Below are positions 36,238 through 49,638 of a DNA stretch of 64,000 bases, in pieces. The position numbers and the translations under genes were made by a program. Location of the stretch: the NCBI GenBank assembly GCA_037576215.1, contig JBANDB010000005.1:2914001-2978000 (forward strand), given 5' to 3'. The notes under the pieces were generated by a model. That model saw nothing but the letters and a program-made list of their open reading frames with translations, had not been told where the DNA came from and did not search any database. How positions within the stretch are numbered: the first letter of the stretch is position 1; every line of letters begins with the position of its first letter. This DNA is from Armillaria gallica. Its lineage: Eukaryota > Basidiomycota > Agaricomycetes > Agaricales > Physalacriaceae.

Positions 36238-36305
36238 CATGCACCCTCTCGGATTCGAATCGAGATCCAATTGGTGATTCTGCGATTGCACTAAAAAGCC
36301 CTTAC
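36238..36305 (-). tRNA. tRNA-like relic with A-box and B-box
   Basis: On the minus strand TAGTGCAATCG (36293-36283) matches the A-box consensus and GATTCGAATCC (36261-36251) matches the B-box. They are only 21 nt apart, too close for a full tRNA. The T-stem has a mismatch and the acceptor stem does not close. The 5' half resembles a glutamine tRNA. It is a deletion derivative or a SINE-like head, not a working tRNA. Confidence 0.25.
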
Positions 36306-37999
36306 CAGTTTTGTGTCTATAGATACCTTATTCCGTCTCTACTAGATCACCGTTTTCTCTCTCTACTTCAATAATGAATTTCACGTCGACAGGCTTCGAG
36401 GAGACATGTAAAGGAGAGGACATGGTCTCGCTTTGTCGCGCGCATGAAATTGGATGTCAAGGAACCACTTGTTTTTAAAAAAAGTGTGTCTATGCAGCGA
36501 CATACCGCGCATGATCAACAACCCATCACATCAGGATCAAAATCGCGTACGTAGAAATAAGTATAAACGAAGAGAACGAGTGACACAGAAGAGAGAGCGG
36601 GAGGCATACAGGATAAATAACGAGATAGCAAACGAGCAGAACCAATACGGCCGACTACGACACGTATGGGGGAAGAAACGGCGCCAAAGGAGCTTCATAG
36701 CCATTCCCGCTGGAATCCGTTGACAGGTGCGAAGGAAGACAAAGGACAGACGAAAAAAAATGGCTGGGAAAGGAGCCGGACTCGTGCACGACGCCCTCTC
36801 AACCACGAAGTTTCCTAGTCTGTTCCCCCGTACTTCATTTGAAGACACTTCCGCTTACAGAAGCTCCCTTCTCTCGTGGACGTTTTGTCGAGATTCCTTG
36901 GTTGGTAAGACATCCAAGGGTAGCGGCTCCTCAAGTTGAAAGGCGCTTGGACGACACGTCAACGAGATATTTTGGGAAGAGGGAATGGGCTGGGAGGAAG
37001 GGAGACACAGTGCAGGCGAAAGACTGGCCAGGGGGAAGACGCCTAGTTTCGCTCATGTCGCCGTCATCTGGGTTCGAAATCTCCATACAGTTATGGTGTT
37101 GGAACTTGCGACTCGACAAAGCTGGGGGTTAAATGTTGACAGGTTGACGCGGACGTTTGCTAGCGAGACGTCGTGGAAGAGAGAGAAGGAGCGATTTAGG
37201 CGTAGAACCTTTGCGGGGTGAATTAGCATATTCTGACTGTCATTTTCCGTAAGGGAGCTCACGATAGCATATGGTCGGGCCAGGCAGCTCTGCAAGATGT
37301 CTGCATTCCTGTGCCAATCCGCTGTAACACGCGGTATCGACTCGGACAAGGATATCGTTACAGAATTCACGACCTTGGGGTTGGTGGGCACTTCGCCTGT
37401 CAAAGCCGGCTGGGTTGAAAGCTTAGGACGGCCATAAGCTTCGGTAGGTTTGTGCTAGGCAGGGTGCGGAACTTGTCGTGAAATAGAGGAGATATAAAGA
37501 CTGTGTGGTCGAAGCTTGAAGAACCTGATGTACGGATAGAGCTCAGGACGGAGTGCCGTTGGACATCGCTCGTCGCTGTCTGCTTGGGAAGCTGAGCCTC
37601 ATAACTGGGGATATTGAACCGCAGCGGCACGGTGGGGAGAATAGCGAACGCAGTAGTATTTGATGGTGAGATGTTCGTCTTGGAAAGCTTCGGCGGTACA
37701 GAACACGGCAGCTGTGGTAGATGCAAGCAATCTCAATAAAAGTCAGTGAGATGAGAATGGCCGACGTACTCAAGGACACGGTCAGCCCTCCCGTCCCTCT
37801 CTGCGCCTGCAAAATGCCAGGTTCTGTTCCTTGCTTCTCTTAAGCCATCCCCTGTATGTCGACGCGTCGGCTATGCGAACCTAGTCTGAGCGTCGTATCG
37901 TTGGGGGTGCAAAGTCGAGGAATCGCCGCGCCAATAAGTCAAATAAGGCTTGAAGGAAGGGCTTTTGTTTGCGTGCGCGTCCAGACGAGGAGCGCTTCG

Positions 38000-40900
38000 A
38001 GGTGTATGTGCGCGCATGCTCGGAGTTGGATGGAGAGGGCGATCCGAACTCCGATCACAGCTCTCTTCACTCTTTCATCTCCCACCGTCACCGGCTACGC
38101 CAGCACCCTCCCCTGTTCACCTAGCAAAAGCCTCCTCTGAAGACATGCACAAGGATTCGTCATTATTGCAATGGGAGGAAGAGAGGCATAGGACTGGCCG
38201 TGGGTAGGAAGACAAGGGACATGTCCATGGTCGTCTTCACTGTTCGCCATCTTTTCAAAATTTCACGTGTCCTGCCCTTTACGCCCGAGTCAACCTGCCG
38301 TCGCTTGGACTCCGTACCAGTCACCGGCCATCATCATACCAACGCTTCCCTCCGACGTACGTGCATGGCTTCCGGCGTTTTACGCTGATGACCTGGGTCT
38401 GATTGGCTCACATGCGACAAGAATCCGAAAGCCAAAGACAGCAGAACGCACAGAGGATGTCGCTTTTTCTCCAACGGCCCACGACTGTGTAGGAAGCGAA
38501 CGACGTTCGGTGAATGCCAGCGTCGTGTCAGCGCGTTATGAACAGCTCCAGGGTATGTCTACCGTCGTCATCTCGAACACCGAATTCATATTGACGCGAC
38601 TATCATCTGCAGTTTCTTTGTCTGGACGAGGAGGAATCCTTTGTTGATGGATGACTCCAAGGAGAACTTGTCCATTAGCAATGTCTCGGAGCCTTCAGTG
38701 CCATTTCGTTGTGCCCATCTCTACATCTTCCTTCTCCGTTTCCCTCTCTATTCTTCGGCTTACCTTCACCTACACTCCGATGCACAAAATCCTGACTACC
38801 TACCGAGTGGCGGTGGCTGGCGCGTACGGCTTGACTCCAGAGCAGGAATAGTACCAAGAACTCATAAATATCACTGCTCCACCATCCACTTTTCATAAGC
38901 AAGGCGTACGATTATTTCTTCCTGTTCACATTATCGGGAGGTCCAGAGCTCAAGTTGTGACATCATTCCTTGTCCCGCTCGATCGTCTTCCTCCGAGTCT
39001 ACGCGAAGACGCCGTTACGATTGATATCGGGCGAAGTCACTCTCGTTACTGGAGATGGATGGACTATGTCTGTCTCGACCTTCCCAGGAAGGTCGAACTC
39101 GCTTGTTTCCTCTTGATTTCACGTCTGGTAGAGAGAAGGGGACTCGTCTGTGGTATTCATTGCGCCCCGACATGGCTTGGCCATTGAAGTCATTACGAGT
39201 TTTGCTGAACTGTATCGCTAGTTTGCACGCTACAATGAATGCACACAGAGTTTGGCGGTGTAAAGCCGAGACGGTCGGTTATCACTGCACCGCTGGTTAT
39301 CGAAATTCTATTTCATATCCTCCAACCTACCTCCCGACCCAAAGCCATCAACGGCTCTTGTGTTTCGTTTAATCATACTCGCTTATTCCTGCTCGGCAGC
39401 TGCCACCGCAATGCAACGCAAGGAGCCTAGACTGGGCTGAACAAAAGGTCCACGGTCGCAGAGCCCACCATTACCTGGCATTTGTATCCTGCCAACTATT
39501 CCCCAACGGTCCTACTTTTCACACTCTAACGGTGGCGACGCTTCAACTTGGACGACTCTTGGAGTCTGATTCGTGCAGACGATACACCACCAAGACCGGT
39601 TTGGAGGATGGAACTGGGGGAGAACCTGGGAGAGACAGGATTAGGCACCGTGCTACAACTCCAGTATGTTCATGATGCTCATTCTGTTGACCTTGTACTG
39701 ATACTGCCTTTCTCTCTGCAGTTTATAACGGACGGTATCAAGAAGCGGGAGTTCTTCGCATATGTATCGATGTCCTCCTTTTCGTGTATTGCAGGTGGTG
39801 AACTCTCACCAGTATTACAAGGACGTCGAAGTCAGCCGACTCATCATTCTTCTCCTCGCTCTCCTTAATATCCACCGCAGACCGCTACCGAGCACCTTTT
39901 TCCAATGCAAAATCGTTTAGCTCTATACGTGGAAGTCGGCATATTGAAGAACGACGATTGCGGCGTCGAGAACATCTGCGGAATGAACGCGACAGGAAAT
40001 GCGACTATGGCTTATGACGCGGCTTTACGTTAGTTGGTCCATTACCTTCCGATTACTTTTACTGACATCTCTTTGGATAGATCTCTCGACCTCACTATAA
40101 TCTTTACTCCTTTGGCGTTTTCTGTACGCTGGTTGGTTCTCAGAACCGCTGCCGCTGGTGTTGTGTATATTCTCCGGCTTATACACGCGTGATAAGACCG
40201 ATCGGTACATCGAGTCATGCAAATGGGGAGATGGAGAAGGCGATTCGAAACTCCGATCACAGCTTTCCTTCTGTCTCCCATCGTCATCGAGGACTACATC
40301 AACAACACCCTGGCCCTCCACCTAGCGAAAGCTTGAAGAATGTACAATGCCTCATCGAGTGGCTAAGAGTCGTCATCAACGCAATGGGAGGAAAGGAGGC
40401 ATAGGACTGGCCATGGGTAGGAATAGAAGGGACGTGTCCATAACCGTCGTTCACTGTTCGCCATCCTCTTTTCACGTGTCCTGTCCTTGACGCTCAAGTC
40501 AACCATCCATTTGTTAATCCACGCGCCATACACGACCGGCCTCCTATTAACTGTACCAGCCGTCCATCGTCTTCATCCCACCGCCTCCCTCCGACGTACG
40601 TTTATGACTTCCGGTGTTTTGCGCTGACGACCTGGTTGGATACCAATGCCTCCTTCTGATGCATGTTCATGGCTTCCGGCGTTTTATGCTGACGACCTGG
40701 GCCTGATTGGCTCACATGCAACAAGAATCCGAAAGCAAAAGAGGCGGCAGAACGCGTAGAGGATGTCACTTTTTTTTTTTCAACGGACCACCACTGCGAG
40801 CATCACCCTCATGCCAATCACCAGAAGTTACTCAAGGAAGCAAGTGACGTTTCGGGGTCACAGGCAGTAGCATGTCACAGACGACTCCAGGGTATGTCTG

Positions 40901-42515
40901 CCTCGTCATCTCGAATGCTGAATCCGTATTGACGTGACTGTCATCTGCAGTTCGTTCATCGAGAGGAGACGGCGATGAACGACTCCAAGAAGAACTTGTT
41001 TGTGGGCAATGTCGTCGTAGCCCTAGGCCATTCCGTCGTGCCATCTCTGCATCTCCCTGGTCTTCGGTTCACCCTCACCTAGAACCCTGATGCACATAAT
41101 CCTGACTGTACCCGGGAACGCGTACTTCCTTCCGGATTAGATTCGAGGTGGTGGTGGCTGGCGCGTACGACTTAACTCTCCCATAAATTCACTGCTCTGC
41201 TATCCACTTCAGATCCGCTTCGTATGGCGCATGCAAGCAAGACGTACGACCATCTCTTCCCATCTACTTCTGTATGCATATCAGAGGTCCGGAACTCGAG
41301 TTGCAGCGTCATCCCTTGTTCCGCTCGCCAGCTAGAATTCTTCCTCCGAGTCACACGAAGATGTCGTTACGATTGAGAACCCTAGCCCGAAGTCGATTTC
41401 AATACCGGAGACCACATTCATCTCGGCCCTTCCAGGATGGAACTCGCCCGTCTCCTCTTGATTTCGCGTCTGGTAGAGAGGAGACGTTTCCGCCTTCAAG
41501 GCCTCATCTACGGTATTCGTTGCGCACCAACATGGCTCGGCCTTCATTGTGGTTTTTTCTGAACGGTACCGCTAGTTCTAGCGTTTGGCAGTCTAACACG
41601 GAGACGGCCGGCAATCACTGCCCCGCTGGTTGTTGAAACTCTATTTCATATCCCCCAACTTGCCTCCCGACCGAAAGCCATAAGCCGCCTGGTCCGATGT
41701 GACCATATCTTCCTCCTGGTCTACGGTTCTGCGTTTCGTTCAATCATACTCGCTTATTCCTACCCGGCAGCTCCCATCACAATGCAACGGGGCTAAACAA
41801 AATGATTACGGTCAGAGCCCATTCCGCCACCATCACCCAAGAATTCGGATCCTTCCAATCAGCACCGGATGGTCCTGCTTTTTACCCCCCAACAGTGGCG
41901 ATGCTTCAAGTGGGACGACTGTCGGGGTCTGCTTCGCGTAGATGACGCACCACCAAGAGATGGGATTGGGGGAGCAAGAGCCTGGGAGGGACAGGATTCC
42001 GCACCGTGTTACGACTCCAGTATGTTCATGATTCTTGTTCTGTTGACCTTGTACTGATATCATATTCACCTGCAGTTCATCATGGATAATATCAAGAAGC
42101 ACGAGTCCTTCACATACGCATTGCTATCGTCCTTTCGTGCGTCGTAGGTGGTGGACCCTCACTAGCACTACGAGAACGTCGAAGTCATCCTGGATCCTGC
42201 AGGCTCTCCATCCTTCGTTTCCTCCATGTCCTTAGTAATATCCACCGCCACTGCTGCCAAGAATTTTTTGCTAATGCAAAATGTTTGGCTCTATACGTAA
42301 AAGCCAGCGTACTGAAGAGCGACGCACTTAACCTCAAGTCATGCGGAATGAATGCGACAGGAAATGCAACCATGGCTTACCCCAAATGTTATGACACGGC
42401 TTCACGTTAGTTTGATCCGTTACCTCCCGATTATTTACTGACCTTTCGCTAGATAGATCGCTCGACCTCACGATAACCTTTACTCTCTTGGCGTTTCGGT
42501 ACGCCAGTTAGTTCT
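38000..42515 (+). repeat. 2.2 kb tandem duplication inside copy 1 (units 1a and 1b)
   Basis: Unit 1a (about 38000-40200) and unit 1b (about 40200-42515) are direct neighbours with a period of about 2.2 kb. For example, GGAGGCATAGGACTGGCC and its variant occur near 38184 and 40397, and CTCGACCTCAC near 40085 and 42462. Copy 2 has the unit once (about 47100-49170), so the tandem step happened in copy 1 or was lost from copy 2. A further inverted and decayed copy flanks the hAT element at 52.2-59.9 kb. Confidence 0.8.
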
Positions 42516-43459
42516 CATGCCGCCGTCGTGTGCGAAGGTAGGCCTCTATCAAATAGTTACCAGCTAGTGCCGTCTTTTTAACGTGATTTCGTAGCACTTT
42601 ATTGAATTGATATCCTCGTAGTGCGCGACTTCGAAGGACACTAAAAAACACGAGAAGCTTCATGCATCGGGTGATTTTATGAAGGTGGAAGTAATTTACT
42701 TCGGCCATAGTGTGATGCTCAAACAGGCTTTTCGTGGAGATTATCTTCTCCGTGTACATCACCATGGTCTCCTCCAGTGGCGAAGCTCTCCTAGCTTGTT
42801 ACACCGAGAGCTGAACTAACACTTTCACGGTATCGTCTTAGTCCTTGATGGTATATCTAGTACGCGAATTATCTTGACTGCTGGCCTGCGTGGATATGAG
42901 AAATCTAAGTCATCAGTAAAATAGCGTCCTGCACGTTGCCTTATCTGATAGAGATTCGCTGGATGGAATTCGAAAAATAAACTCTGAAGGCGAAATCCCA
43001 CCGATCGGGAGCGGGATCAAATTTCTTCTTCCCATCTTCCACCACCATCAATTCGAGCCTGCACGTGCAAAACCTCAACCAACCACCAGTGTTCCGTGTC
43101 TGCTTGTCTTTGCTCGACTGAAGATGCGTACACAAATAGAAGTTCTTTGCACTCCAAATTTCACGGCGCGACGATTCCTCAATTGTGCGTTGCTAACGGT
43201 GCTCAAGCTCTCAACGTCAACCTGAATGATGCTTGGACTTGGTGACACGTCAGCATGTCAATTTTTGAGCAGGAGGTGGAGCGAGGCAGTTTGTTGGCGG
43301 AGAGACGTGAGGCGATCGAGTCAGAGAGCCGTACATGGTTAAGCTGGGAGAGCATCCTTAACTTGACTACTCCTGGTACGTCCACTATTCTCATCTCTCT
43401 GAACTCTTGCGAGTCATACAGTAGCCAGTTTCTGGGCGCAGAGAGTCCTCCAAGAGTTT

Positions 43460-46400
43460 GTTTTTACTCTTCTTCTTTCTCCTCAGGACTCTTCCGCAGG
43501 TCTAATGTAGGACTAGACTATAAGGTGCATACGCTACGACCTTTGTTGATCGTCACAAACTAAACAGTCTATCAGTTTCGTGTCTGAATCCCAGTGAAAA
43601 TTCCGTCGAGCCGGTCTGAACCAAATCAAGCTGCACAGATTTTCATGCAGCGAGATCGAGCCAAATCAAACGGCCACACGGCGACGCGCACTAAACGCAA
43701 GCTTCGTCCACTCACCATATCCGATGGACCATCTCTGTAGAACTTCATGACCTCATTCATCCAAACGATTTGCGGCCGACATGCTAGCGCAAAATAAGTT
43801 CGAATCCAGCCACGTGTATTTACCCGCTGGGCAGCTGCCGATGACGTGATCGACACCTCCTTCTCTTTTACCACCACCATGCCGTCGCCTCCTGCTGCAT
43901 ATACACCGTCGCCACCATCTTTTTACGCCTCCAAGTGGGACTCCTTGCTTGCTGTTTGATCCTTTCTCCTATGTACTCTGTTTTTGCCAGCGAAGTGGAC
44001 CGCAACACTTACGAGCGCGATACTTTGGACTACAACTGGCTCGCAAAAGGTGGATATATGCGCTCTATTTCGACGCCTGCAACATCAGTTTATACTTACA
44101 CTGTCCCGTTTGGGTGGATAGCAGGATATTTGGTACCGAATGTATGTCTTCATCGTGTTATTTCTTGTCACGGATACTCACAACGAGGTAGTGATTTCAC
44201 CCGCCGTGTCGGTAAAATCTTGAACGGAGTGGCCTTGGTACGTTATATTCCGTATATCTGTGTGACGCGGTAGTCTGACTATCATTATAAAAGCCATTCT
44301 CTTCATTCTATACGGTGTCTGTATCGTAACTTTTGTGAGTATTCCCGACCATCTTGTCCGTTATCACAGCGTTGATATAACACTCAGGGTCATTTTCGTA
44401 TTGCAAACGGTGCAGCACCACCCAGAAATGATTGTGGGGTGTATAGCGAGGCAAAGCTGCCAGATTGGGGCGTTTAGGATATTCCTAGCTGGTGTAATTA
44501 CACTGTATATGTATATAATAGTCAACGGGAATAAAATCGAGCCTAATCGAGCCTAAAGGAACTGGACGAGATTGACCGATACAGCTCGAAACGGCTCGAT
44601 TCGGGCTGAAAAAGGGTTCACATTTCGAAGCCACGGCGAGCGTGACGAAGCCCCATCGACCTTTTCCCTTTGGCTTGATTTCGCTCAACCTGGCTCGACC
44701 GACTTTTCACTGGGTCTGAATTCCGCTACTCTTGCGCTGATCTACCGAGTTGCCGCCTGTCCAGCTCCTACCACCATTTCCTTCACGATGCCAGCGACTT
44801 TTCTCGATAGCGTCTGCGCCTGCCTACTGATCCAAAACTGGATCGCTGACGCATTTCTGTAGAATGCCTCTACCGCTAGACAACCTCAAACACTGGGATC
44901 CCACCTCCTTATGGCGACCCTTTGGTTCACGTGCAACGCACCTCCTTCCACGACAACAGAAATGTCCACCATCCCTCTTCGCCCTTACCACCACCATCAC
45001 TTGACGTGCTGCCCTTACCCGCTCACATTCCTTGATTGAAGATATGTACACGCACAAAATCCCCTCCCCTCGTCCTAGTCTTGTTCGATTTCTTGATGCA
45101 GAAATTCCTCTGTTTGCACCCGCTGCTCCTCGACCTCAATGGCGCTCAGATGACGCGTTAACACGGTGGTTTGGAGTGAAAGAGATGGCCTTGAGAGCGC
45201 TGAGAGTAATCGGCGTCGTCAGGGTCGCAATCATGGTTACATTCAGCTCCAAGACGGCCATCTCAAGATCCTGCGTTAGCCGTTCTCTCCGCCATAGCTT
45301 GGACCGGTGTATTCTGCCCGAACGTTAGGCCTTTCCCCAAGCTGGCAGTCACACGGTTCCTACAACGCAGAGAACATCAACAGCTACTAGACGGAAACCA
45401 CGGGATGTTATTACCCTTCATCACTACGTGAGCCGTCCAAATCCTCACCCTTATCTTTCTTTGTCTGATGTTTCTTTTCCCCAGATTTCCTCTTCGCTTC
45501 TATCAGCCTTCGTATTTCAGCCGGTCGAAGAGCGTGCAGAAGAGTTAGTGTCATTGCTGTGGCTGTTATGCGTTCCGTTGTCTCAGACGTGCAGAATGAG
45601 TCGTATACGTCTATGCACGTGCATCGGGGTGGCGAGAAGGCAACCGTAGACGCGTTTTTGGGCGCGTTACCAGTCCTATGCAGCGACTTGCCGCACATAG
45701 CTAGTCAAGAGCAACACTACATTCTGTATAAATGGATACATCAATGCATCAGGATCTAAATTACATAAGTAGAAATAAGTGTAAATGAAGAGAATAAGTA
45801 ACACAGAAGGGACGTGCAGTATGAATGATAACCACAAGAAGAATAACAAGATAGCAAACCAGCAGTACAATCGCGTTGACCACGATACGTATGGGGAAAG
45901 AAACGGCGTCATAGGAACTTCGTAACTATTCTCGTAGTACGCACTGGAGTCGGTGTGCGTGAAGCGACGGCCTACATGTATCGTCAACATGTACTCCAAT
46001 AGCGCGAAGGAAGACAAGACAAGCGGCTGGGAAACGAGCCGGACCAGGCATCCCGGACTTGTGCACAGTAAAATATTCCTAGTCTATTCACCCAGCGGAA
46101 GTTTTCTTCATCCGAAGACACCTACACTTACAGAAGCTCCGCTCTCTCGTCAACGTTTGAGGGAGATTCCTACATGCAATAGCGACGACTCCTCAATTTC
46201 AACGGCGCTTGGACGACGTCAAAGAGGACGGGATAGGCTGGGAGGAAGGGAGATGCAGTGCAGGTGGAGGACCGGCCAGTGGGAAGGCGCCTAGCTTTGC
46301 TCGTGTCGCCGTCATCTGGGCAGGTTGACGCGGACGTTTGCTAGTGAGACGTCGTGGAATAGAGAGAAGGGGCAGTTTACGTGTAGAATTTCTGCAGGGT

Positions 46401-49400
46401 GACCGAATGTCACTTTCGGTGAGGAAATTCACGATGACATGTGGGTAGGCGAGGCAGCTTTGCAAGACGTCCATATTCCCATGCCAATCTGCTATATACA
46501 CGCGGTATCGACTAGGATATTCTCGCGTCCGTTACAGAAGTCATATCCTTGGCCTTGGTGAGCACTTCCAATGTTAGCACTTTGCCTGTCAAAGTCAGCT
46601 GAAATAAAGGGGATGTAGAGACTAGAGTGGTGTGGTCGAAGCTTGAAGCACACCTGTTGTACGGAGAGAGAACGGGGTGTAGTTGGACATCGCTCATCGC
46701 TGTTTGCTTGGAAAGCTGGGTCTCATAGCTGGGAACATTGGACCGCGGCAGCGTAGTGGGGAGAACGGCGAAACCAGTAGTGTTTGATGGTGAGGTGAAG
46801 TTTCGGCGGTGTAGAACATGGCAGCTGTCGGTGAACTGTGGTAGGTCAATAAGAGTCCTAGGACGCCGATAGCAAGGTCAGCCCTCCCGTCCCTCTCTCC
46901 GCCTGCAAAATGTTCCTGGCTTCCTCTGAGGCCATCTCCTGCACGTCGACGCGTTGGCTATGCGAACCAAGTCTGAGCGTCGTTCAGGTTGAGGAGCGGC
47001 CACCGTTGAGTCGAGGAATCGCCGTGACAAAAAATCAAACGAAGCTTGAACAAAGAGCTTTTGTTTGCGTGCGCGTCCAGACGAGGAACGCTACGAGGCT
47101 TTATGTGCGCGCATGCTCGTAGTCGGATGGAGACAGCGATCCGAAACTCCGATCATAGCTTCCCGTCTCCCACCATCATCGAGGACTACGTCAACAACAC
47201 CCTCGCCTGTTCACCGGCACCTAGCAAAAGCCTCCTCTCTGTCGTTCATTAGCACTGTTCGCGATCCTCTTTTCACACGTCCTCTGTCCTTTGTCCCCGA
47301 GTCCACCACCCGTCTCTTAATCCACGCGCCATGGAAGACCGGCCTCCTACTTGCTGTACCAGCCGCCGGTCGTCTTCATACCAATGGCTCCCTCCGATGT
47401 ACATTCATGGCTTCCAGCGTTTTACGCTGACGACGTAGTTGGCCCACATGCGACAAGAATCCGAAAGCAGATGAACATAAAAAAACAGAGCAGTTAGCAT
47501 ATGTGGGGGATGTTGCTTTCTTCTCAACAGACCACGACTGCGAACATCACCCTCATGCCAATCACCACAAGTCAGCGAAGGAAGCGAGCGACGTTTTGGT
47601 GACTGCGAAGGTTGCGTCACAGGGATCCAGTGTGCTACGAACGACTCCAGGGTATGTCTGCTGTCGTCATCTCGAACGCTGAATTCGCATTGATGCGACT
47701 GTCATCTGCAGTTCGTTCGTAGAGAGGAGGAATTGTTCAGCGATGAACGACTCCAAGGAGAGCTTGTTTGTCGGCAATGTCGTCGCAGCCCTCAGCTCCA
47801 TTCCGCCATGGCCATCTTCTTTCTCCGTTTCCCTCCCAGTTCACCTTCGCCTACACTCCCTGGAACCCCAATGCACAAAACCCTGAGAACGCATACTTCC
47901 TTCAAGTGGCGGTGGCTATAGCTTGACTCTCCAGAGAAAGAATATTGGCGACTCACAAAATTCACAACTCTGCTATCCACTTCAAATCCCCTTCATAAGC
48001 AAGGCGTACGATCATTCCTTCCCATCTACCAGCTTCTGTATGCATATCGGAGCTCAGGTTGCAGCATCATCACTTCTTCTGCTCATCTTCCACCGAGTCT
48101 ACACGAAGACACCGTTACGATTGATGTCGGAATCTCCAGTCCGAAGTCAATTTCGATACTGTAGATGGGATGGTGGACCACGTCTGTCTCGACCCTTCCT
48201 AGGAAGGAACTCGCTCGTTTCCTCTTGATTTCGTGTCTGATAGAGAGAAGGGAACGTTTCCGCCCCCATCTACGGTATTCGTTGTGCTCACATGGCCTGG
48301 TCATTTTGGGTTGCACCGCTAGCAGAGTCCGCTACGCCTAATGGTATTATGGATGTATGCAGGGCTATTCCATTTCCCATCCTCTAACGCACCTCCCGAC
48401 CGAAAGCCATCATCCACTTGGTCCAATGTGATCATAACATCCTCCTGGTCGACGGCTCTGCTTCCTTCAATCATACTCGCTTATCTCTACCGGGCAGCTC
48501 CCATCGCAATGTAATGCCAATGAGCCTGCTCTGGACCGAACAAAAGGACCACAGTTACAGAGCCCATTCCGCCAGTATCACCCATAATTTGGATTCTGCC
48601 AACTAACACTCGACGTTCCTGCTTTTCATATCCCAACAGTGGCGACGCTCCATCTTGAACAAGCTTCGGGTTCTGGTTCGCGCAGACGACGGGACGGAAC
48701 TGGGGGAGAGCTAATAGCTTGGGAAGAACATTGTGCTACGACCCTGGCAGTATGTTCACGGACCTCGTTCTGTTGACCTTGTACTGATATCCCTTTTCTC
48801 TGCAGTTCATAATGGATAATATCAAGAAGCACGTATGTGTATTGCTATCTTCCTTTTACGTATCGTAGGCGGTGAACCCTCACCAGCACTACAAGAACGT
48901 CCAAGTCATCCCGCCACCTCTTCATCCTTTTCTTCCTCCATTCCCTTCGTAATATCCACCACCGACTGTTGCCAAGAACTTTTTGCCGATGCAAAACTGT
49001 TCAGCTCTATACCTGAAAGCCAGCGATGACTGAAACGTCGAGAACACCGATTAGTGCGGAATGAACGCGATAGGAAATGCAATGATGGCTTATGATGCGT
49101 AAGTTCGGTCCATTACCTCCCGGTTACTTACTGACCTTTCGCCAGATAGATCTCTTGACCTCACGATAGTCTTGACTCCCTTGGCGTTTTGGTAGGACTT
49201 CAAAGGACAATCAGCTCGGAAGTTCCGGGATCGAAATACCTTTTTCGCATTCCACCACCATCCATGATAGGTCTCGCCCATTGATCGACCAGCAGCGTTT
49301 TGTCTTTGCTCGACTGAAGATATGCAACACAAGCTCTTCGTTTGTCAAGGCTTCTTCACGCTGAGATTCCTCGATTTTGAGCTCCCAACGCTGAATTTCA

Positions 49401-49500
49401 GCCTTGGTTCGCATAGACGACGCATCAACGTATCTATATCAGTTTTGATCAGACGGTCGACCCGGAGGAAGCGAGGCACAGAGTTTGGCATTTTACAGGC
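43460..49500 (+). repeat. Segmental duplication, copy 2
   Basis: This is the second, diverged copy of 34790-43330, directly adjacent and in the same orientation. The offset starts near 8.7 kb, is about 9.1-9.2 kb after the 1,125-bp insertion at 43590-44714, and falls to about 6.7 kb at the end because the 2.2 kb unit is single here. Many small indels and substitutions separate the copies, so the duplication is not recent. No ORF is conserved over its full length in both copies. Confidence 0.85.
43590..44714. mobile_element. 1,125-bp TIR element (hAT-like, non-autonomous) in copy 2 only
   Basis: The ends are inverted repeats of about 42 bp: CCCAGTGAAAATTCCGTCG on the left against CCCAGTGAAAAGTCGGTCG read inward at the right. 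The direct repeat TCTGAAT flanks it (43583-43589 and 44715-44721). The homologous site in copy 1 (near 34970) lacks the element. CAGTG-type ends and a 7-8 bp duplication suggest hAT-mediated movement. A 112-codon frame inside (43935-44273) matches nothing I recognise and has no transposase motifs. A polypurine/pyrimidine-rich variant of the GCTCGATTCGGGCTG motif lies near the right end. Confidence 0.8.
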
Positions 49501-49638
49501 AGAGAGGGACGGGAGGGACGTGTCCATGCTTAGTTCAACTGGGCCAGAAAGTTGCTCTTTTTTTTTGAACCGGCGTGGGGGCTGCATCGGTTTTCTACCC
49601 TGGTTCTTGTTACCAGTCGAAGTCGAAATCGCAGCCAT
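49345..49638 (-). CDS. Hypothetical ORF at the end of copy 2
   Basis: A 97-codon frame starts MAAISTSTGNKNQGRK and is basic and Ser-rich. It overlaps the last part of copy 2 but has no counterpart in copy 1, where the same region is frame-shifted. No domain is recognised and coding status is doubtful. Confidence 0.15.
   Translation of the reverse strand: MAAISTSTGNKNQGRKPMQPPRRFKKKEQLSGPVELSMDTSLPSLSACKMPNSVPRFLRVDRLIKTDIDTLMRRLCEPRLKFSVGSSKSRNLSVKKP

Larger units (their letters stand above)
34790..43330 (+). repeat. Segmental duplication, copy 1
   Basis: Long stretches of this interval recur in order and in the same orientation in 43460-49500. Matching points include 34800 with 43475 (CTTCTTCTTTCTCCTCA), 35110 with 44840, 35400-35740 with 45090-45370, 36540-36700 with 45760-45900, 36890-37170 with 46150-46360, 37780-38130 with 46880-47230 and 42970-43130 with 49215-49320. 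CpG is frequent and no gene in it is intact by my reading. Protein-like pieces exist, for example LALYVEVGILKNDDCGVENI near 39917 and CGMNATGNATMAYDAA near 39978, but I recognise no family. Confidence 0.85.

Noticed and set aside
36238..36305. Functional tRNA gene
   Set aside because: The A-box and B-box are too close, the T-stem is mismatched and no acceptor stem forms. It is kept only as a weak relic.
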